Positions 1 to 10,480 of a stretch of 64,000 bases of DNA are shown here, in pieces. How positions within the stretch are numbered: position 1 is the stretch's first letter; the number at the start of each line of letters is the position of its first letter. Location: NCBI RefSeq assembly GCF_018294505.1, contig NC_057809.1, forward strand, positions 413,330,104 to 413,394,103. The letters are read 5' to 3'. The position numbers and the translations under genes were made by a program. Source of the stretch: Triticum aestivum (lineage: Eukaryota; Streptophyta; Magnoliopsida; Poales; Poaceae). The notes under the pieces were generated by a model. That model searched no databases. It was not told the DNA's origin and worked only from the letters and a program-made list of their open reading frames with translations.

Positions 1-1
1 T

Positions 2-1798
2 GAAGCTCATCCTGAAGAAGAACTTATCATCTCAGCACCTGATCAACATGAAGACAATGCTCAGCCTGAAGACATTCCTCCCAACAACAACACAGATCAG
101 CAAGAGCAAAGTCTTCGCCCTGTACATCCTCGTGTTGCCAATGAAGTGCAGATTGACAGAATAATTGACAGCATCAATGCACCTGGTCCACTCGCTCGTT
201 CAAGGGCAACTCAGCTAGCAAATTTCTGTGGGCACTTCGCATTCGTCTCAATATCAGAACCCAAGAAAGTTGAAGAAGCCTTCATGGAACCTGAATGGAT
301 TCAAGCTATGCAAGAAGAGCTTCAACAGTTTGAGCTGAATAATGTATGGGAACTGGTTAAGCGTCCTGATCCACGGAAGCACAATATAATAGGCACCAAA
401 TGGATATACCGCAACAAGCAAGATGAGCATGGTCAAGTTGTCAGAAACAAAGCTCGTCTCGTTGCTCAAGGATATACTCAAGTGGAAGGCATTGACTTCG
501 ATGAAACATTTGCTCCTGTGGCTAGGCTTGAAGCCATACGCATACTGCTGGCCTATGCAAATCATCATAACATACTTCTATATCAAATGGATGTGAAGAG
601 TGCCTTTCTCAATGGCAAGATTGAAGAAGAAGTGTATGTTGCACAACCGCCTGGCTTTGAAAATCCAAAACATCCTGACATGGTATACAAGCTCAACAAG
701 GCACTGTATGGCCTCAAACAAGCCCCTAGGGCCTGGTATGACACACTCAAATACTTCCTGAAGAGCAAAGGCTTCATACCTGGTTCCCTAGATCCCACTC
801 TTTTCACGAAGACATATGATGGTGAACTGTTTGTGTGCCAAATATATGTGGATGACATTATCTTCGGCTGCACCAATCAGAAGTACAGTGAAGAGTTTGG
901 ATATATGATGCAAGAGCAATATCAGATGTCCATGATGGGGGAGCTGAAGTTCTTCCTTGGTCTTCAAATACGACAACAACGCAATGGCATCTTCATATCT
1001 CAAGAGAAGTATCTCAAAGATTGCCTGAAGAAGTTCGGTATGCAAGACTGCAAAGGCTTCACAACACCAATGCCAGCCAAACATCATCTGGGTCCTGACG
1101 ACAATGGTAAAGAGTTCGATCAAAAGGTATACCGCTCCATGATTGGTTCTTTACTTTATCTATGTGCATCTAGGCCAGATATTATGCTTAGTGTTTGCAT
1201 GTGTGCTCGATTTCAAGCGGCACCAAAGGAGTCGCATCACTTAGCTGTGAAGCGAATTCTTCGATATTTGGCTCACACCCCAACTCTAGGATTATGGTAT
1301 CCAAAGGGCTCAGAGTTTGATTTGGTTGGATTCTCGGATGCTGATTATGCTGGTGACAAAGTTGATCGCAAGTCTACATCAGGCACATGTCACTTTCTGG
1401 GACGATCACTTGTATGTTGGTCTTCAAAGAAGCAGAACTGTGTATCTCTCTCCACTGCTGAATCTGAATACATTGCTGCTGGATCTTGCTGCGCTCAGCT
1501 TCTGTGGATGAAGCAAACACTCAAGGACTATGGCATTCATCTGAAGCAAGTGCCACTTTACTGCGACAACGAAAGCGCCATCAAGATTGCCAACAACCCA
1601 GTTCAGCACTCGAAGACAAAGCACATTGAAATTCGTCATCACTTTCTCAGAGATCATGTTGTGAAGGAAGACATTGATATCATACACGTCAACACTGAAG
1701 AGCAATTGGCAGATATCTTCACCAAGCCCTTGGATGAGAAGAGGTTTTGCAAGTTACGGTGTGAGCTAAATATCCTGGAATCCTCAAATGTCCTGTGA
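2..1798 (+). CDS. Copia pol polyprotein, C-terminal part: reverse transcriptase and RNase H (partial)
   Basis: The frame is open from the window edge to a TGA at 1796-1798, so this is the C-terminal ~598 residues of a longer gag-pol. The first ~90 residues are an acidic, Q/N-rich linker between integrase and RT. RT follows with the motifs [20 protein letters not shown] and the catalytic IYVDDIIFG near base 850. RNase H carries [16 protein letters not shown] and [10 protein letters not shown]. The product would copy the element RNA to DNA in the cytoplasmic particle. I see no internal stop or frameshift, so this portion looks coding-competent. Confidence 0.92.
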   Translation, partial: EAHPEEELIISAPDQHEDNAQPEDIPPNNNTDQQEQSLRPVHPRVANEVQIDRIIDSINAPGPLARSRATQLANFCGHFAFVSISEPKKVEEAFMEPEWIQAMQEELQQFELNNVWELVKRPDPRKHNIIGTKWIYRNKQDEHGQVVRNKARLVAQGYTQVEGIDFDETFAPVARLEAIRILLAYANHHNILLYQMDVKSAFLNGKIEEEVYVAQPPGFENPKHPDMVYKLNKALYGLKQAPRAWYDTLKYFLKSKGFIPGSLDPTLFTKTYDGELFVCQIYVDDIIFGCTNQKYSEEFGYMMQEQYQMSMMGELKFFLGLQIRQQRNGIFISQEKYLKDCLKKFGMQDCKGFTTPMPAKHHLGPDDNGKEFDQKVYRSMIGSLLYLCASRPDIMLSVCMCARFQAAPKESHHLAVKRILRYLAHTPTLGLWYPKGSEFDLVGFSDADYAGDKVDRKSTSGTCHFLGRSLVCWSSKKQNCVSLSTAESEYIAAGSCCAQLLWMKQTLKDYGIHLKQVPLYCDNESAIKIANNPVQHSKTKHIEIRHHFLRDHVVKEDIDIIHVNTEEQLADIFTKPLDEKRFCKLRCELNILESSNVL

Positions 1799-3181
1799 TC
1801 AGGCACACATCCTAACCCTTATGCATATTGATGACTTAGATGTGCAACACACGAAGTAAGTATATCTTCAATCAATGAAGACATACATTCTAAGTGTGAA
1901 TACATTAATGTGGAATTGACTTCAGAGCGCCACGATAATTGTGCGCCGTGTCTGGGTCTAATACTTCCTATACGGTGGGTAACGCCACCACCAAACGTTC
2001 TATTTTGAAGTGTTTCACTCATGGCGTTACCTTGCAATGTCTTCATATTTGGTTTGGCTTCAATCTTAACATGTCTTCATGATTATCTTCACTATGTTGA
2101 TTATATAGATATATATATATATACTAGTGTTCTATCCTCTACAGCATTCACTTATAGCTATGTATTCTTGGTTGAATTTTTTGAACTAAGTGAATGTGAT
2201 CGGACCCTAATCTCTCTATGCTTTCTATCTCAAATTCTATCTCTCCAAGTCATATGCATTCTATTGAAACTGTCGAATGTCTTCTCTGCGTCCTTGTCAG
2301 CAGAAGACACAGAGACAACCTTTAAAACCGTTTTCAATGCTCATTCATCCACAAGAAATCCGGAGAAGTAGGAACGACCGCCCAACAATCCAGGCGTGAG
2401 TGGGATGTGGAACTGCCCCCAAAATACCGCATGATGGCCACGTGCTACTCAGATGCGAATCGCCAGGGGCACCTGAGTAATAGCGCAGTGCCGCCCCTGA
2501 GCCTATAAATTCACACTTACCGCGGTCATTATCTCCTTCTTCCACCCTCGCACGAACCCTAGCGCCACCGCTAGCTCTCGACGACGCCGGCGACGAAGCC
2601 CTTCGCTGCCGCAACCTCTCCGAAGCCGTCTTCACGCCGATCGCGGACATCGTCCTCTCCGCCGTCGCCGTAGGTGTCTTCCGTCGCCAAGTTAGGGCAC
2701 GGAGGATTGAACTGCTCGGCATCATCTCCCACTCCGTCTAGCAGTTCCAAGTGTGGTAAATAAAACTTCTTTTTACAGCCCCTTTTGATCTCATGGTTCT
2801 GTCACTTTCTACCATAAGAAGTTTCTCTTCACACAAGTTAGATCTCTCAATCTGCATCTCATAACATGCCTAGTATATTCACTTGTGCTTCATGAAGTAG
2901 TTAGATTCCTCACTTGTACTGATCTGTGGGTTCGTACAAATCTGGAACCAACTTCTTATCTATGAGTGAATGTCTTCGCACGATGAGGTCAATGTCTTCT
3001 AAACTGATTATCTTCAAAACCTTCTGAGAATGCATATGACCTCTTCTCCTTCCCTCGCACCTTAATGCTGTCACAGGTACATGTCCGTGGGAGAATCCTT
3101 TGGTTCTCATAGTCTGCATTCATTTGCAGAGTTCTTACAGCATCACATAAATTCTCCTGAAGCCAGTTCCTGTTGGTCTAG
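1799..3181 (+). other. Spacer between pol and third ORF with promoter-like and splice-like signals
   Basis: There is no convincing long coding frame. An AT repeat lies near 2106-2124. A TATA-like CTATAAAT lies at 2503-2510, followed by a pyrimidine- and CG-rich stretch that looks like a plant 5' leader. A GTAAAT donor-like site lies near 2756. Acceptor-like sites lie near 3075 (CACAG) and 3180 (GTCTAG). These would fit an internally promoted, spliced transcript for the downstream ORF, but that is inference. Confidence 0.4.
2503..2510 (+). promoter_or_regulatory. Possible internal TATA box for the third ORF
   Basis: CTATAAAT stands in a GC-rich context about 30 bp before a leader-like pyrimidine-rich segment. 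It lies downstream of pol and upstream of the 1214-aa ORF. The position suits a separate promoter for that ORF. No transcript evidence is available. Confidence 0.3.
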
Positions 3182-3319
3182 CAAAAGAAAGCCTTTGAAG
3201 CCTTTGAACGTCTTGAAGCCTTCCAAGTTAAGGTTTATGGCTTCAGAAACAGCAGCAAGGAAGGGGGCAGACAGAGACGTGGAGGAACATCCAAAGATCT
3301 GCCTGATGAACTGGCAGAA

Positions 3320-6300
3320 ATGTACAAAACAGATCCTGAAGAGAATTATGGTCAGCGCAAGACCCGAATCCAATGGATTCGACGCTATTGGGCAGAACAA
3401 TGGTTCCAATACCGCTTCGTCACCCAGGAGTATGCTGAGAAAAGTGCCATCAAGAGACCGTGGGGGGACATCCTTTACAAGAACCTCATACCCAGGACCA
3501 GAGATGAAGCCATTGCTCAAGGCTTCTACCCATGCATGGTCCGAGGACCACAGCCTGCTGAAGCACATCCGTCGTCACTACTCTGGTGTCGTGACGACAA
3601 TCTGTTCAAGCGCAACTTCCAGTTTGCCCAGAACTCAGCGAAGCAGAACAAGAAGAAGTTGGGGTTAGACTTCAACCCTGGTCCCTCCGCACCAAGGGCA
3701 GATGGCACACGCGACGCAGAACCCAATATCATCGGTCCGTATGCCAACCTTGAGGGCCTCATCACCCGCATCTTAGTCCAAGGGACTGCCGTGAATGACC
3801 CTCCAGCTGACTCTGAGTCTGATGAAGCTCCTGCTGTACCGAAGCCAAAGCAGTCGAAGAAGCCAAAAGCTTCAAAGCCGGCCCCTTCACCAAAAATCTC
3901 AAGGGCGAAGCCATTGGCAACTGCACCTCCTGAAGACAGTGTGCAGTCTGAAGACGTATCCCGCGTCTCCAAGCCCCAGAAGGCCAAGATGCCTCAGCCA
4001 CACACCGGCAAAGAGCTCACAGCTGCTGCCATTCTGCGCAGCGAAGCCATTGATCTGTCAAGTGATGAAGATCTTGGAGATGACGCTCTCGAGCAGCTCA
4101 TCAAGAGCAAAGAAGAAGCTGAAATCTTCAACAATTTGCCTCTCTTTGATGTCGCCATCATCCACAACTTCATCGACGAATGGTTTGCCACACCAAACAT
4201 CAGCTTCGAAGATCTGCAGCTGCCCGTTGGCCTCAGCGTCGCCTTCCAAGGCGCTATTGCTTCAGAACTTGCAATTGCCCAGCGCATTGTTGAACTGAAG
4301 CAGAAAATTGATCATGAAAAGGCTCAGTTCAAGAAGCATATGGCCAAGCTCAGCGTGCAAGAAGTGAAGAGCTTCAAGATCATGTTGCACGAACTAAAGG
4401 AAAACTTTCTGAAGAAGCGTGCAGAAGCTCAAGGTTCGCGGGAGCGAATGAAGACTCTGGCAGACAGATGTGTGCAGGCCTACAATGAGGCTGAGAAGCG
4501 CAAGGCACTTGGGCGTCCTGGCATCGACCCCAAGATGGCCGCAAAGAAAAAGAAGAAGATTGTTCCAGCTGAACAAGAGGCACCAAGGCAGGAAGCAGTT
4601 CCGCTTGTCTTCCCAACTGCAACGACTGGCTCGAAGCCAAAGAGCCGGTCAACAGCTTCAGAGCTCAAGAAGACAAGAACTGCTGAGGCTGAAGCCAGGA
4701 AGAGGAAAAGCTCTGAAGCCTCTCCTACTGCCCCCAGCAAGAAAAAGAGAAAGACCAAGAAATCTCGGGCTGCTCCCACAGAGCCCTTGATAGTTGAACC
4801 TATTTCTATGGTTCACCCTGACGCAGAACGTCAACTGACGGTGCATGAGCCTGCTTCCACAGAGGCTCCTGTTCCTGAAGACATTCCAGCAGCTGATCCC
4901 ATCGCTGCTGAAGACATTGGTCATCGTGACAATGTAGAAGATGATGCAGCCCTTCCTCAATTAGAACACAGCGAACTCATCAGCATTGGTCGTCCACTGA
5001 CGCCAATTGCACAGGATGCTTCATGGGCGGATCGCCCTCAAGAGGAAGAAGACAATGAGGCCCAGCCCACTCCAACCCCACAGGCGTCGTCTGCATTCCG
5101 CAGGCTTCGCAAAGGTCCAAGGCCTCAAGTCTATGCTGAAGACATTCCGGCTGCATCAGCCGCAGAAGAAGCACCACAAGAGCCCACTCCTATGCTCCAC
5201 CAAGAAGCAGTTCTCCAGGAGAACGTGCTTGTGACCGACCCTCCAGCTAGTCAAGCGGAGGCTGAAAATATTGAGGCTGCCACAACCAACACTGAAGCCA
5301 ATGTGGAGCCCTCCCCACCAAAAGCTTCAGAAGACAGCGAAGCTACTGATCCAGACACTTCTGTTCCTGAGTCTGCTGCAGGTCCTCAATTTGATTACCA
5401 TGTTGAGCACAGGCCTCATGTCCAGAAGCCAGTCCCAAGGCTGCCGAGGTTCCCAGGTCCTGCATCAGCACCTGGCTCCTTTAACATCAATAGCTTCAAG
5501 GCAGATAATACGTTCTTCAACAGCTCCAAGAACCCCTATTCAAGGGAAAGGATTTCATCAGATAGGTTCTGGAGCTATCCTCAGCGCAGCTACTATTCAT
5601 GCATCCTATACAACCAAGGTCGCATCTTCCCGCACAAGCGCCTTGATGTTGAAGCCATTGCTGGTCTGCCCTGTTTAGAGGAAGCGTTGGATTGCTTCAA
5701 GCAAGTGGGTCTGCTGCAGTTTGTAACTGATGAAGAGCACTGGAATGAAGAGCTTCTGCTGCAATTCTATGCCACCCTCCACATCAAAGGATACAACAGA
5801 GATCCGAAGACTTGGGCCCTGGAGTGGATGACCGGCAATGTCCATCACGAAGCCAATGCATTTGATATCATTGAGCTCACCGGCCTGCCCACTCCTGGCG
5901 AATTCTTCGAGGAAGGCTGTCCACTACACACTGAAGCTCTTGAGAGCATATTCCAGAGGCCTGAACCGAATATGAGTCAGATGCTCTCCATGATGAAGCC
6001 ATTGCCCCACGATGCTCCTTATCCAACAGAGTTCTTCGTTGAAGACTTTGAGTACCTGCCCAGAACCATCTATCACATTATCCGGCGGACTCTCTGGCCT
6101 ATCAAAGGGCACTCTCCAAATGCCAAGATCGAGGGTGCAATGAAGACTCTGATATTTTGTATCCTTCATGGCAAATGCTTCAACGCACAGGACTTCTTCA
6201 TACGCCAACTTGCTGCATCAGGCTCAGATTTACTTGGTTTGAAGTTCTATGCTCCTTGGGTAATGAGACTGATCAAGCTTCACTCTGCGATCTCATATCA

Positions 6301-6964
6301 GCCCTCAGCCCGCAACCATCGGATCTTCTTGCCAGATGTGGATACCTCTGCTGAAGCTATATATCCTGAGCCTGCCAAGCAACCTTTGAGTCTTCAGAAT
6401 GCAGAACACCAGAGCTTCACTCAGAACATTGAAGTTGTTGAAGCCATCTCCAGGGTGTATCCTTTGGCTGGCACTACACGTGCACCACACCCTGCTTCAA
6501 CTGAAGCCACTGACAGTGCCACTGCTTCAACACCCAAGAAGCACACTCGTGTTCTCAACGACCGAGAGCTTCTTGTGGCCCTTCATCAAAAGCAGGATAG
6601 GCATCATGACTGGTTGAAGAGACAGATGAAGAGCCTCTTGGTGGATGTAAATCGCATCCGAAATCTTGCCACCAAGAACGCTTTCGTTGCCCATGAAACC
6701 TGTCGCCGCACATGGAAAGGACTAACGATGATGCTTTCTGAAGCTAATCTTCAAGAGGATGGCTTCACTGAGAGATTCAAATTTGACTCCACACCTCCTC
6801 GAAGAGCTGTGCTGCTGGGGATGATGCTACCTCACCGCCACCTGCTTCAGCACCTCCAAGCTCTTCTGCACTGCCAAACAACGCCAACAACCCTGCTACT
6901 TCATCTACTCCTCATGGGAACGAGTAGAGGCTCTATGTCTTCAAACCTTTTTGGTCATTACTGA
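3320..6964 (+). CDS. Third ORF of the Sirevirus-type element (env-like position; function unknown)
   Basis: An uninterrupted 1214-residue frame starts at this ATG. The same frame continues upstream to a TAG overlapping a possible splice acceptor at 3180, so the true start may be in an earlier exon. The N-terminal ~120 residues are basic and aromatic. A long low-complexity middle (roughly 140-700) is rich in Ala, Pro, Glu and Lys, with a coiled-coil-prone stretch near 320-400. A globular segment near 730-1030 (around SRERISSDRFW and FFIRQLAASGSDL) resembles what is often called a plant transposon protein domain. The position matches the env-like gene of Sireviruses. I see no signal peptide or transmembrane segment by eye, so an envelope role is not supported. 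Integrity is notable for an element ORF of this size. Confidence 0.75.
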   Translation: MYKTDPEENYGQRKTRIQWIRRYWAEQWFQYRFVTQEYAEKSAIKRPWGDILYKNLIPRTRDEAIAQGFYPCMVRGPQPAEAHPSSLLWCRDDNLFKRNFQFAQNSAKQNKKKLGLDFNPGPSAPRADGTRDAEPNIIGPYANLEGLITRILVQGTAVNDPPADSESDEAPAVPKPKQSKKPKASKPAPSPKISRAKPLATAPPEDSVQSEDVSRVSKPQKAKMPQPHTGKELTAAAILRSEAIDLSSDEDLGDDALEQLIKSKEEAEIFNNLPLFDVAIIHNFIDEWFATPNISFEDLQLPVGLSVAFQGAIASELAIAQRIVELKQKIDHEKAQFKKHMAKLSVQEVKSFKIMLHELKENFLKKRAEAQGSRERMKTLADRCVQAYNEAEKRKALGRPGIDPKMAAKKKKKIVPAEQEAPRQEAVPLVFPTATTGSKPKSRSTASELKKTRTAEAEARKRKSSEASPTAPSKKKRKTKKSRAAPTEPLIVEPISMVHPDAERQLTVHEPASTEAPVPEDIPAADPIAAEDIGHRDNVEDDAALPQLEHSELISIGRPLTPIAQDASWADRPQEEEDNEAQPTPTPQASSAFRRLRKGPRPQVYAEDIPAASAAEEAPQEPTPMLHQEAVLQENVLVTDPPASQAEAENIEAATTNTEANVEPSPPKASEDSEATDPDTSVPESAAGPQFDYHVEHRPHVQKPVPRLPRFPGPASAPGSFNINSFKADNTFFNSSKNPYSRERISSDRFWSYPQRSYYSCILYNQGRIFPHKRLDVEAIAGLPCLEEALDCFKQVGLLQFVTDEEHWNEELLLQFYATLHIKGYNRDPKTWALEWMTGNVHHEANAFDIIELTGLPTPGEFFEEGCPLHTEALESIFQRPEPNMSQMLSMMKPLPHDAPYPTEFFVEDFEYLPRTIYHIIRRTLWPIKGHSPNAKIEGAMKTLIFCILHGKCFNAQDFFIRQLAASGSDLLGLKFYAPWVMRLIKLHSAISYQPSARNHRIFLPDVDTSAEAIYPEPAKQPLSLQNAEHQSFTQNIEVVEAISRVYPLAGTTRAPHPASTEATDSATASTPKKHTRVLNDRELLVALHQKQDRHHDWLKRQMKSLLVDVNRIRNLATKNAFVAHETCRRTWKGLTMMLSEANLQEDGFTERFKFDSTPPRRAVLLGMMLPHRHLLQHLQALLHCQTTPTTLLLHLLLMGTSRGSMSSNLFGHY

Positions 6965-7453
6965 CAAAAGGGGGAGAAGCATATGAGATTGATAGTCTTC
7001 AAGCGGGTTCATATGGGCGGGTGCCTTATATTTTGCTTCGTGCTTACAACTCTCGTTTTTGCTACATTTGGTTCTTATGAGTTGTAACACTTAAACCAGA
7101 TGGTCGTCTGCTACTTGTTTGCCACCCTGCTTTGCGAAGATAAATTCCGCATGTGCGACGATAAATTCCGCACTTACCTCATTCTGCAGACGTCCATTTT
7201 CCATTATGCATGTCATTATCTTCATATACTTTCACATGCATAGTGGATTGTCATCATAAGCTGAAGTGGATCTCCACAAGTACAACCTGCCATGTGCATT
7301 TGCATTCCAAAAGCAAATTAACTTATATGCACATCTTCAGGGGGAGCCCTTGCAACTTATGAAGACAATTCCTTATCCTTTACAATTTCACAGACTATAT
7401 TCCTCGTTGAAAACTTCAACTAGTTTGTCATCAATCACCAAAAAGGGGGAGAT
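6965..7453 (+). other. 3' non-coding region with three polypurine tracts and a short direct repeat
   Basis: Purine tracts AAAAGGGGGAGAAG (6966-6979), AGGGGGAG (7339-7346) and AAAAAGGGGGAGA (7440-7452) precede the LTR. The last one abuts the LTR and should prime plus-strand synthesis. Near 7138-7185 the motif GATAAATTCCGCA occurs twice. Multiple polypurine tracts are a reported Sirevirus trait. Confidence 0.65.
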
Positions 7454-8833
7454 TGTAAGTGCATCTAGTGCCACCCCTAGTTGGTTTTGGAGTATTGACG
7501 ACAAACCTAGTTGAGGGACTAATGTGTTTGTGAGAATTGCAGGATAACACAGGTAGAAGTCCCTCATTGATTCGGTTTTACTACCAGAGATGACCCCTAA
7601 AAATGTATGAAGACATTGAAGTCAAAGGTGGTATATGAAGATATTCACATTGAAGACTATGACAAAAGAAGACACGTTATGAAGCCTATGGAGCTCGAAG
7701 ACTTAGATCTTTCGTAGTTCTTTTTCTTTTGTGTTGAGTCATAGGAACCACCGTACTGTTAAGTGGGGTCCAGGAGAACCAGTCAGAATGACTGAAGTGA
7801 TGCCTAAACCAAAAACCTATGTCTTCGAGTGAAGACAATGAGAGCGAATCTTGTCCAGAGCCGGACAAGTCAGCTTTGCTTGTAGCCCAAGTAAAGTTGC
7901 CATGAGAGTTTGAAATCTGACCGTTGAGACACGTGTCAGTTCCTTAGTGACCCAGGGTCATTTCGGACAAATCAGGTCGGGTTGCCAAGTGGCTATAAAT
8001 AGCCCACCCCCTACAACCATAAACGGTTGGCTGCTCAGATTTCAGTGCACGGCTTTTGTCGTTTGAGAGCAACCCACCTCGAAGCCTTTGAGAGAGAGAA
8101 TTCCTTGCGAGGATAAAGCCCTAACCACCCAGAGCCAGAGAACATTGGGCATCACTTAAGTCTTCTTGTCTGTGTGATCTGAAGACTTATTACACTTGAG
8201 GACTGTGCATCCCCAGACGGTTAGGCGTCGCGTTCAGAGCATCCAAGAGACATTGTGGATTGCCAGTGAACGAAGTCTGTGAAGGTTTGGGAGTCTACCT
8301 TGAAGACTTACCAGAGTGATTGGGCGAGGACTATGTGACCTTAGCTCAAGGAGAATACGGTGAGGACTTGGTGTCCTGAGCTGCGTGTTCAGGACTGGGT
8401 GTCCGGGACTGTGTGTCCTAAGGTTTAAATACCTAGCCGCTCCAACCAGACGTACAGTTGTCACAGCAACTGGAACTGGTCCAACACATCATTGTCTTCA
8501 ACGAGTCACTGGTTTCATCTTCACTTCCTTTTACTTACTGATCACTCATTGTGAAGTCATTGCGTGTCTGTTCTATCATTTGTCTTCACAAGTGAGTGTA
8601 TGATCTGTTTGGCTTCATAGTATCTTCCTACCTGATCCTAATTACACTACAGCTATTTGTCACTGTGCTTTCACTCTGTTGATACTTGACCATGGCTTGC
8701 CTAGTGTAGTCTAACTTCCGCTGCTTAGTAATAGGCATATCTCTACTGTTTGTCTTCATAACTTCCACGTTTTGAAGACTTTCATAAAAATCGCCTATTC
8801 ACCCCCCCCTCTAGTCGATATAACGCACTTTCA
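7454..8833 (+). repeat. 3' LTR of the Sirevirus-type element
   Basis: It starts TGTAAGTGCATC directly after a polypurine tract and ends CGCACTTTCA, giving TG...CA ends and 1380 bp. A TATA box CTATAAATA lies at 7993-8001. The hexamer GAAGAC or its complement GTCTTC occurs 13 times by my count. Confidence 0.8.
7993..8001 (+). promoter_or_regulatory. LTR TATA box
   Basis: CTATAAATA in a GC-rich surround inside the LTR, about 30 bp before the likely R-region start near 8030. Confidence 0.55.
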
Positions 8834-8839
8834 GTGACT

Positions 8840-10480
8840 TTATCATTACAAACAACAAAATAATGTTAACATATACAATAATAATGCAAAATACTTTACA
8901 CTTACATTTGTAGATGACTGCCTTGCTTCATTTAGAAAACCATGTGACCTGCTATTCCATTGATGTGAAGCTTGTTATAAGACCATACATTCATATACTG
9001 AATTACCAAACCATGCCTTTAGTTCCTCTTTCCCCAAATTCCAGGAGACAGAGTTTCCACAAAGTATATTTCCCTTTGTGCAAATAACTGAATAGCAAGA
9101 GTGAAAATATAATATTCCAATGAGCCAAATGTCATTACAAATAAATAAATAAAAACTTACAAACAATAGGCTTGCGGTTATTTGGTATGATATTAAGTTC
9201 CCAAACTATGTTCTTCCTCATTTGAGTTTATTCATTCCCGCAATTCTTCCACCCATAGTTGACATTGATGAAAAAACCTTCTTAAGAGAATTTAGTGAGT
9301 CCTCTAAAATTTAGAGTGACTTTCCCCAAAAACACATAACAATTGTCAAGAGATGACATTCCAAGTTAATTCCTCCCACTTATCCTAAGCATGTTAGTGT
9401 CGGGAGTTCCACTTGTAGTTTCCTTTGGGGTCAAGGTTATACTATAGTATGATTGCCAATAATTCCACCATTATCCATAAAATAATTGTGCTCCTATTTT
9501 CCACTAGTATTCCTTTTCCAAATAACTAAGGAAACACCCTTTGATCCACTAGAATAACCATAAAAAAATCCTAGTGTGCGCTTTGTAATAACTGAGAATT
9601 TCATGCCAAAAAAGAAGATTTACTTCCAGTCAAGTGACTGTGCTAGATGGATAATGATATCAACAAATGACAGTATGCAATGCTTCCTTCCAAAGAAACA
9701 AGGGAGTATAAAAGACATTCAATTCCTCCGTCCGATTGTGGAGTGTATGGTATATTACAATGGTGAATAGTTCCATGCTCTTCACCTACAAACGTTGTAT
9801 TCCTGAAGTGTACTTCCCCCATCAATCAGTTGTTAAAACTATGATATTCTTTAATCAACTAAGTTTCCACTTCAGTATAACATGTGACCAGCACAATAAA
9901 ACATTCCGACTTGTATTTTGAAATAGTATGAACATAACATATCAAGTGCAATCATCAATGCTGAGATAAAATAAATAACCTGGCCTCTAGTGGGAGTGCA
10001 AAGAAAATATCATAAGGCTACCAAAATAAATAGTGATGTGAAGTTTTTTTCCTTTTCCCACCTTCGGAAAAGGTGTATATAAACAAAAAATACCATCATA
10101 TATGCTTCACAAGATACCATAGTCCTCCCACTAAAGTTTAGAATTCCAGAATCAATAAGCCTCTTGATCCAGTTCCAAGATATGTGACCAAGTCGTTGAT
10201 GATGTAGATAATAAGATTAGAAGCATGTGTTCCTATTGAAGGTATTCCTCCATGTGGAGTTATCTTCCCCAAATAAACAGTTTGGGTTGCCAACATTCAT
10301 TGGACCATCAACAAATAAGAGATCATTGTACAACATTCCATAATGCACTAATTTTACCGTTGAGCAATATATTCAATCTTCCTTTTCCAAATAGAATGAC
10401 ATAGTCAATAGACTCCAAGATAGAACAACAAATCAAATACCTTCTCACTAAAGTTGCATGGAGTGTCCTATAACAATAAT
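8840..10480 (-). pseudogene. Ancient Copia pol relic
   Basis: No long frame survives, but reading the minus strand gives ordered Copia landmarks. The pre-integrase motif LHHQRLGHISWNWIKRL lies near 10215-10160. The integrase-core block PYTPQSDGGIE lies near 9770-9730. A weaker RNase H-like GNSVSW lies near 9050. Order and spacing fit an integrase-to-RNase H decay product. The stretch is AT-rich and full of stops. Its limits are approximate and LTRs were not found. Confidence 0.6.

Larger units (their letters stand above)
1..8833 (+). mobile_element. Sirevirus/Maximus-like Copia LTR retrotransposon, 3' part (5' part outside window)
   Basis: The order is Copia RT-RNase H, a long third ORF, repeated purine tracts, then an LTR starting TGTAAGTGC and ending CTTTCA. 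A long extra ORF between pol and the 3' LTR is typical of the Sirevirus lineage, and the LTR resembles the Triticeae Maximus type. The gag, protease and integrase parts and the 5' LTR lie left of the window, so a target duplication cannot be tested. The element abuts an older Copia relic at 8834. The family name is from memory of LTR style and is less certain than the lineage. Confidence 0.85.

Noticed and set aside
3320..6964. Retroviral-type envelope gene
   Set aside because: Position fits env-like ORFs, but no signal peptide, transmembrane segment or glycoprotein-like cysteine pattern is visible.
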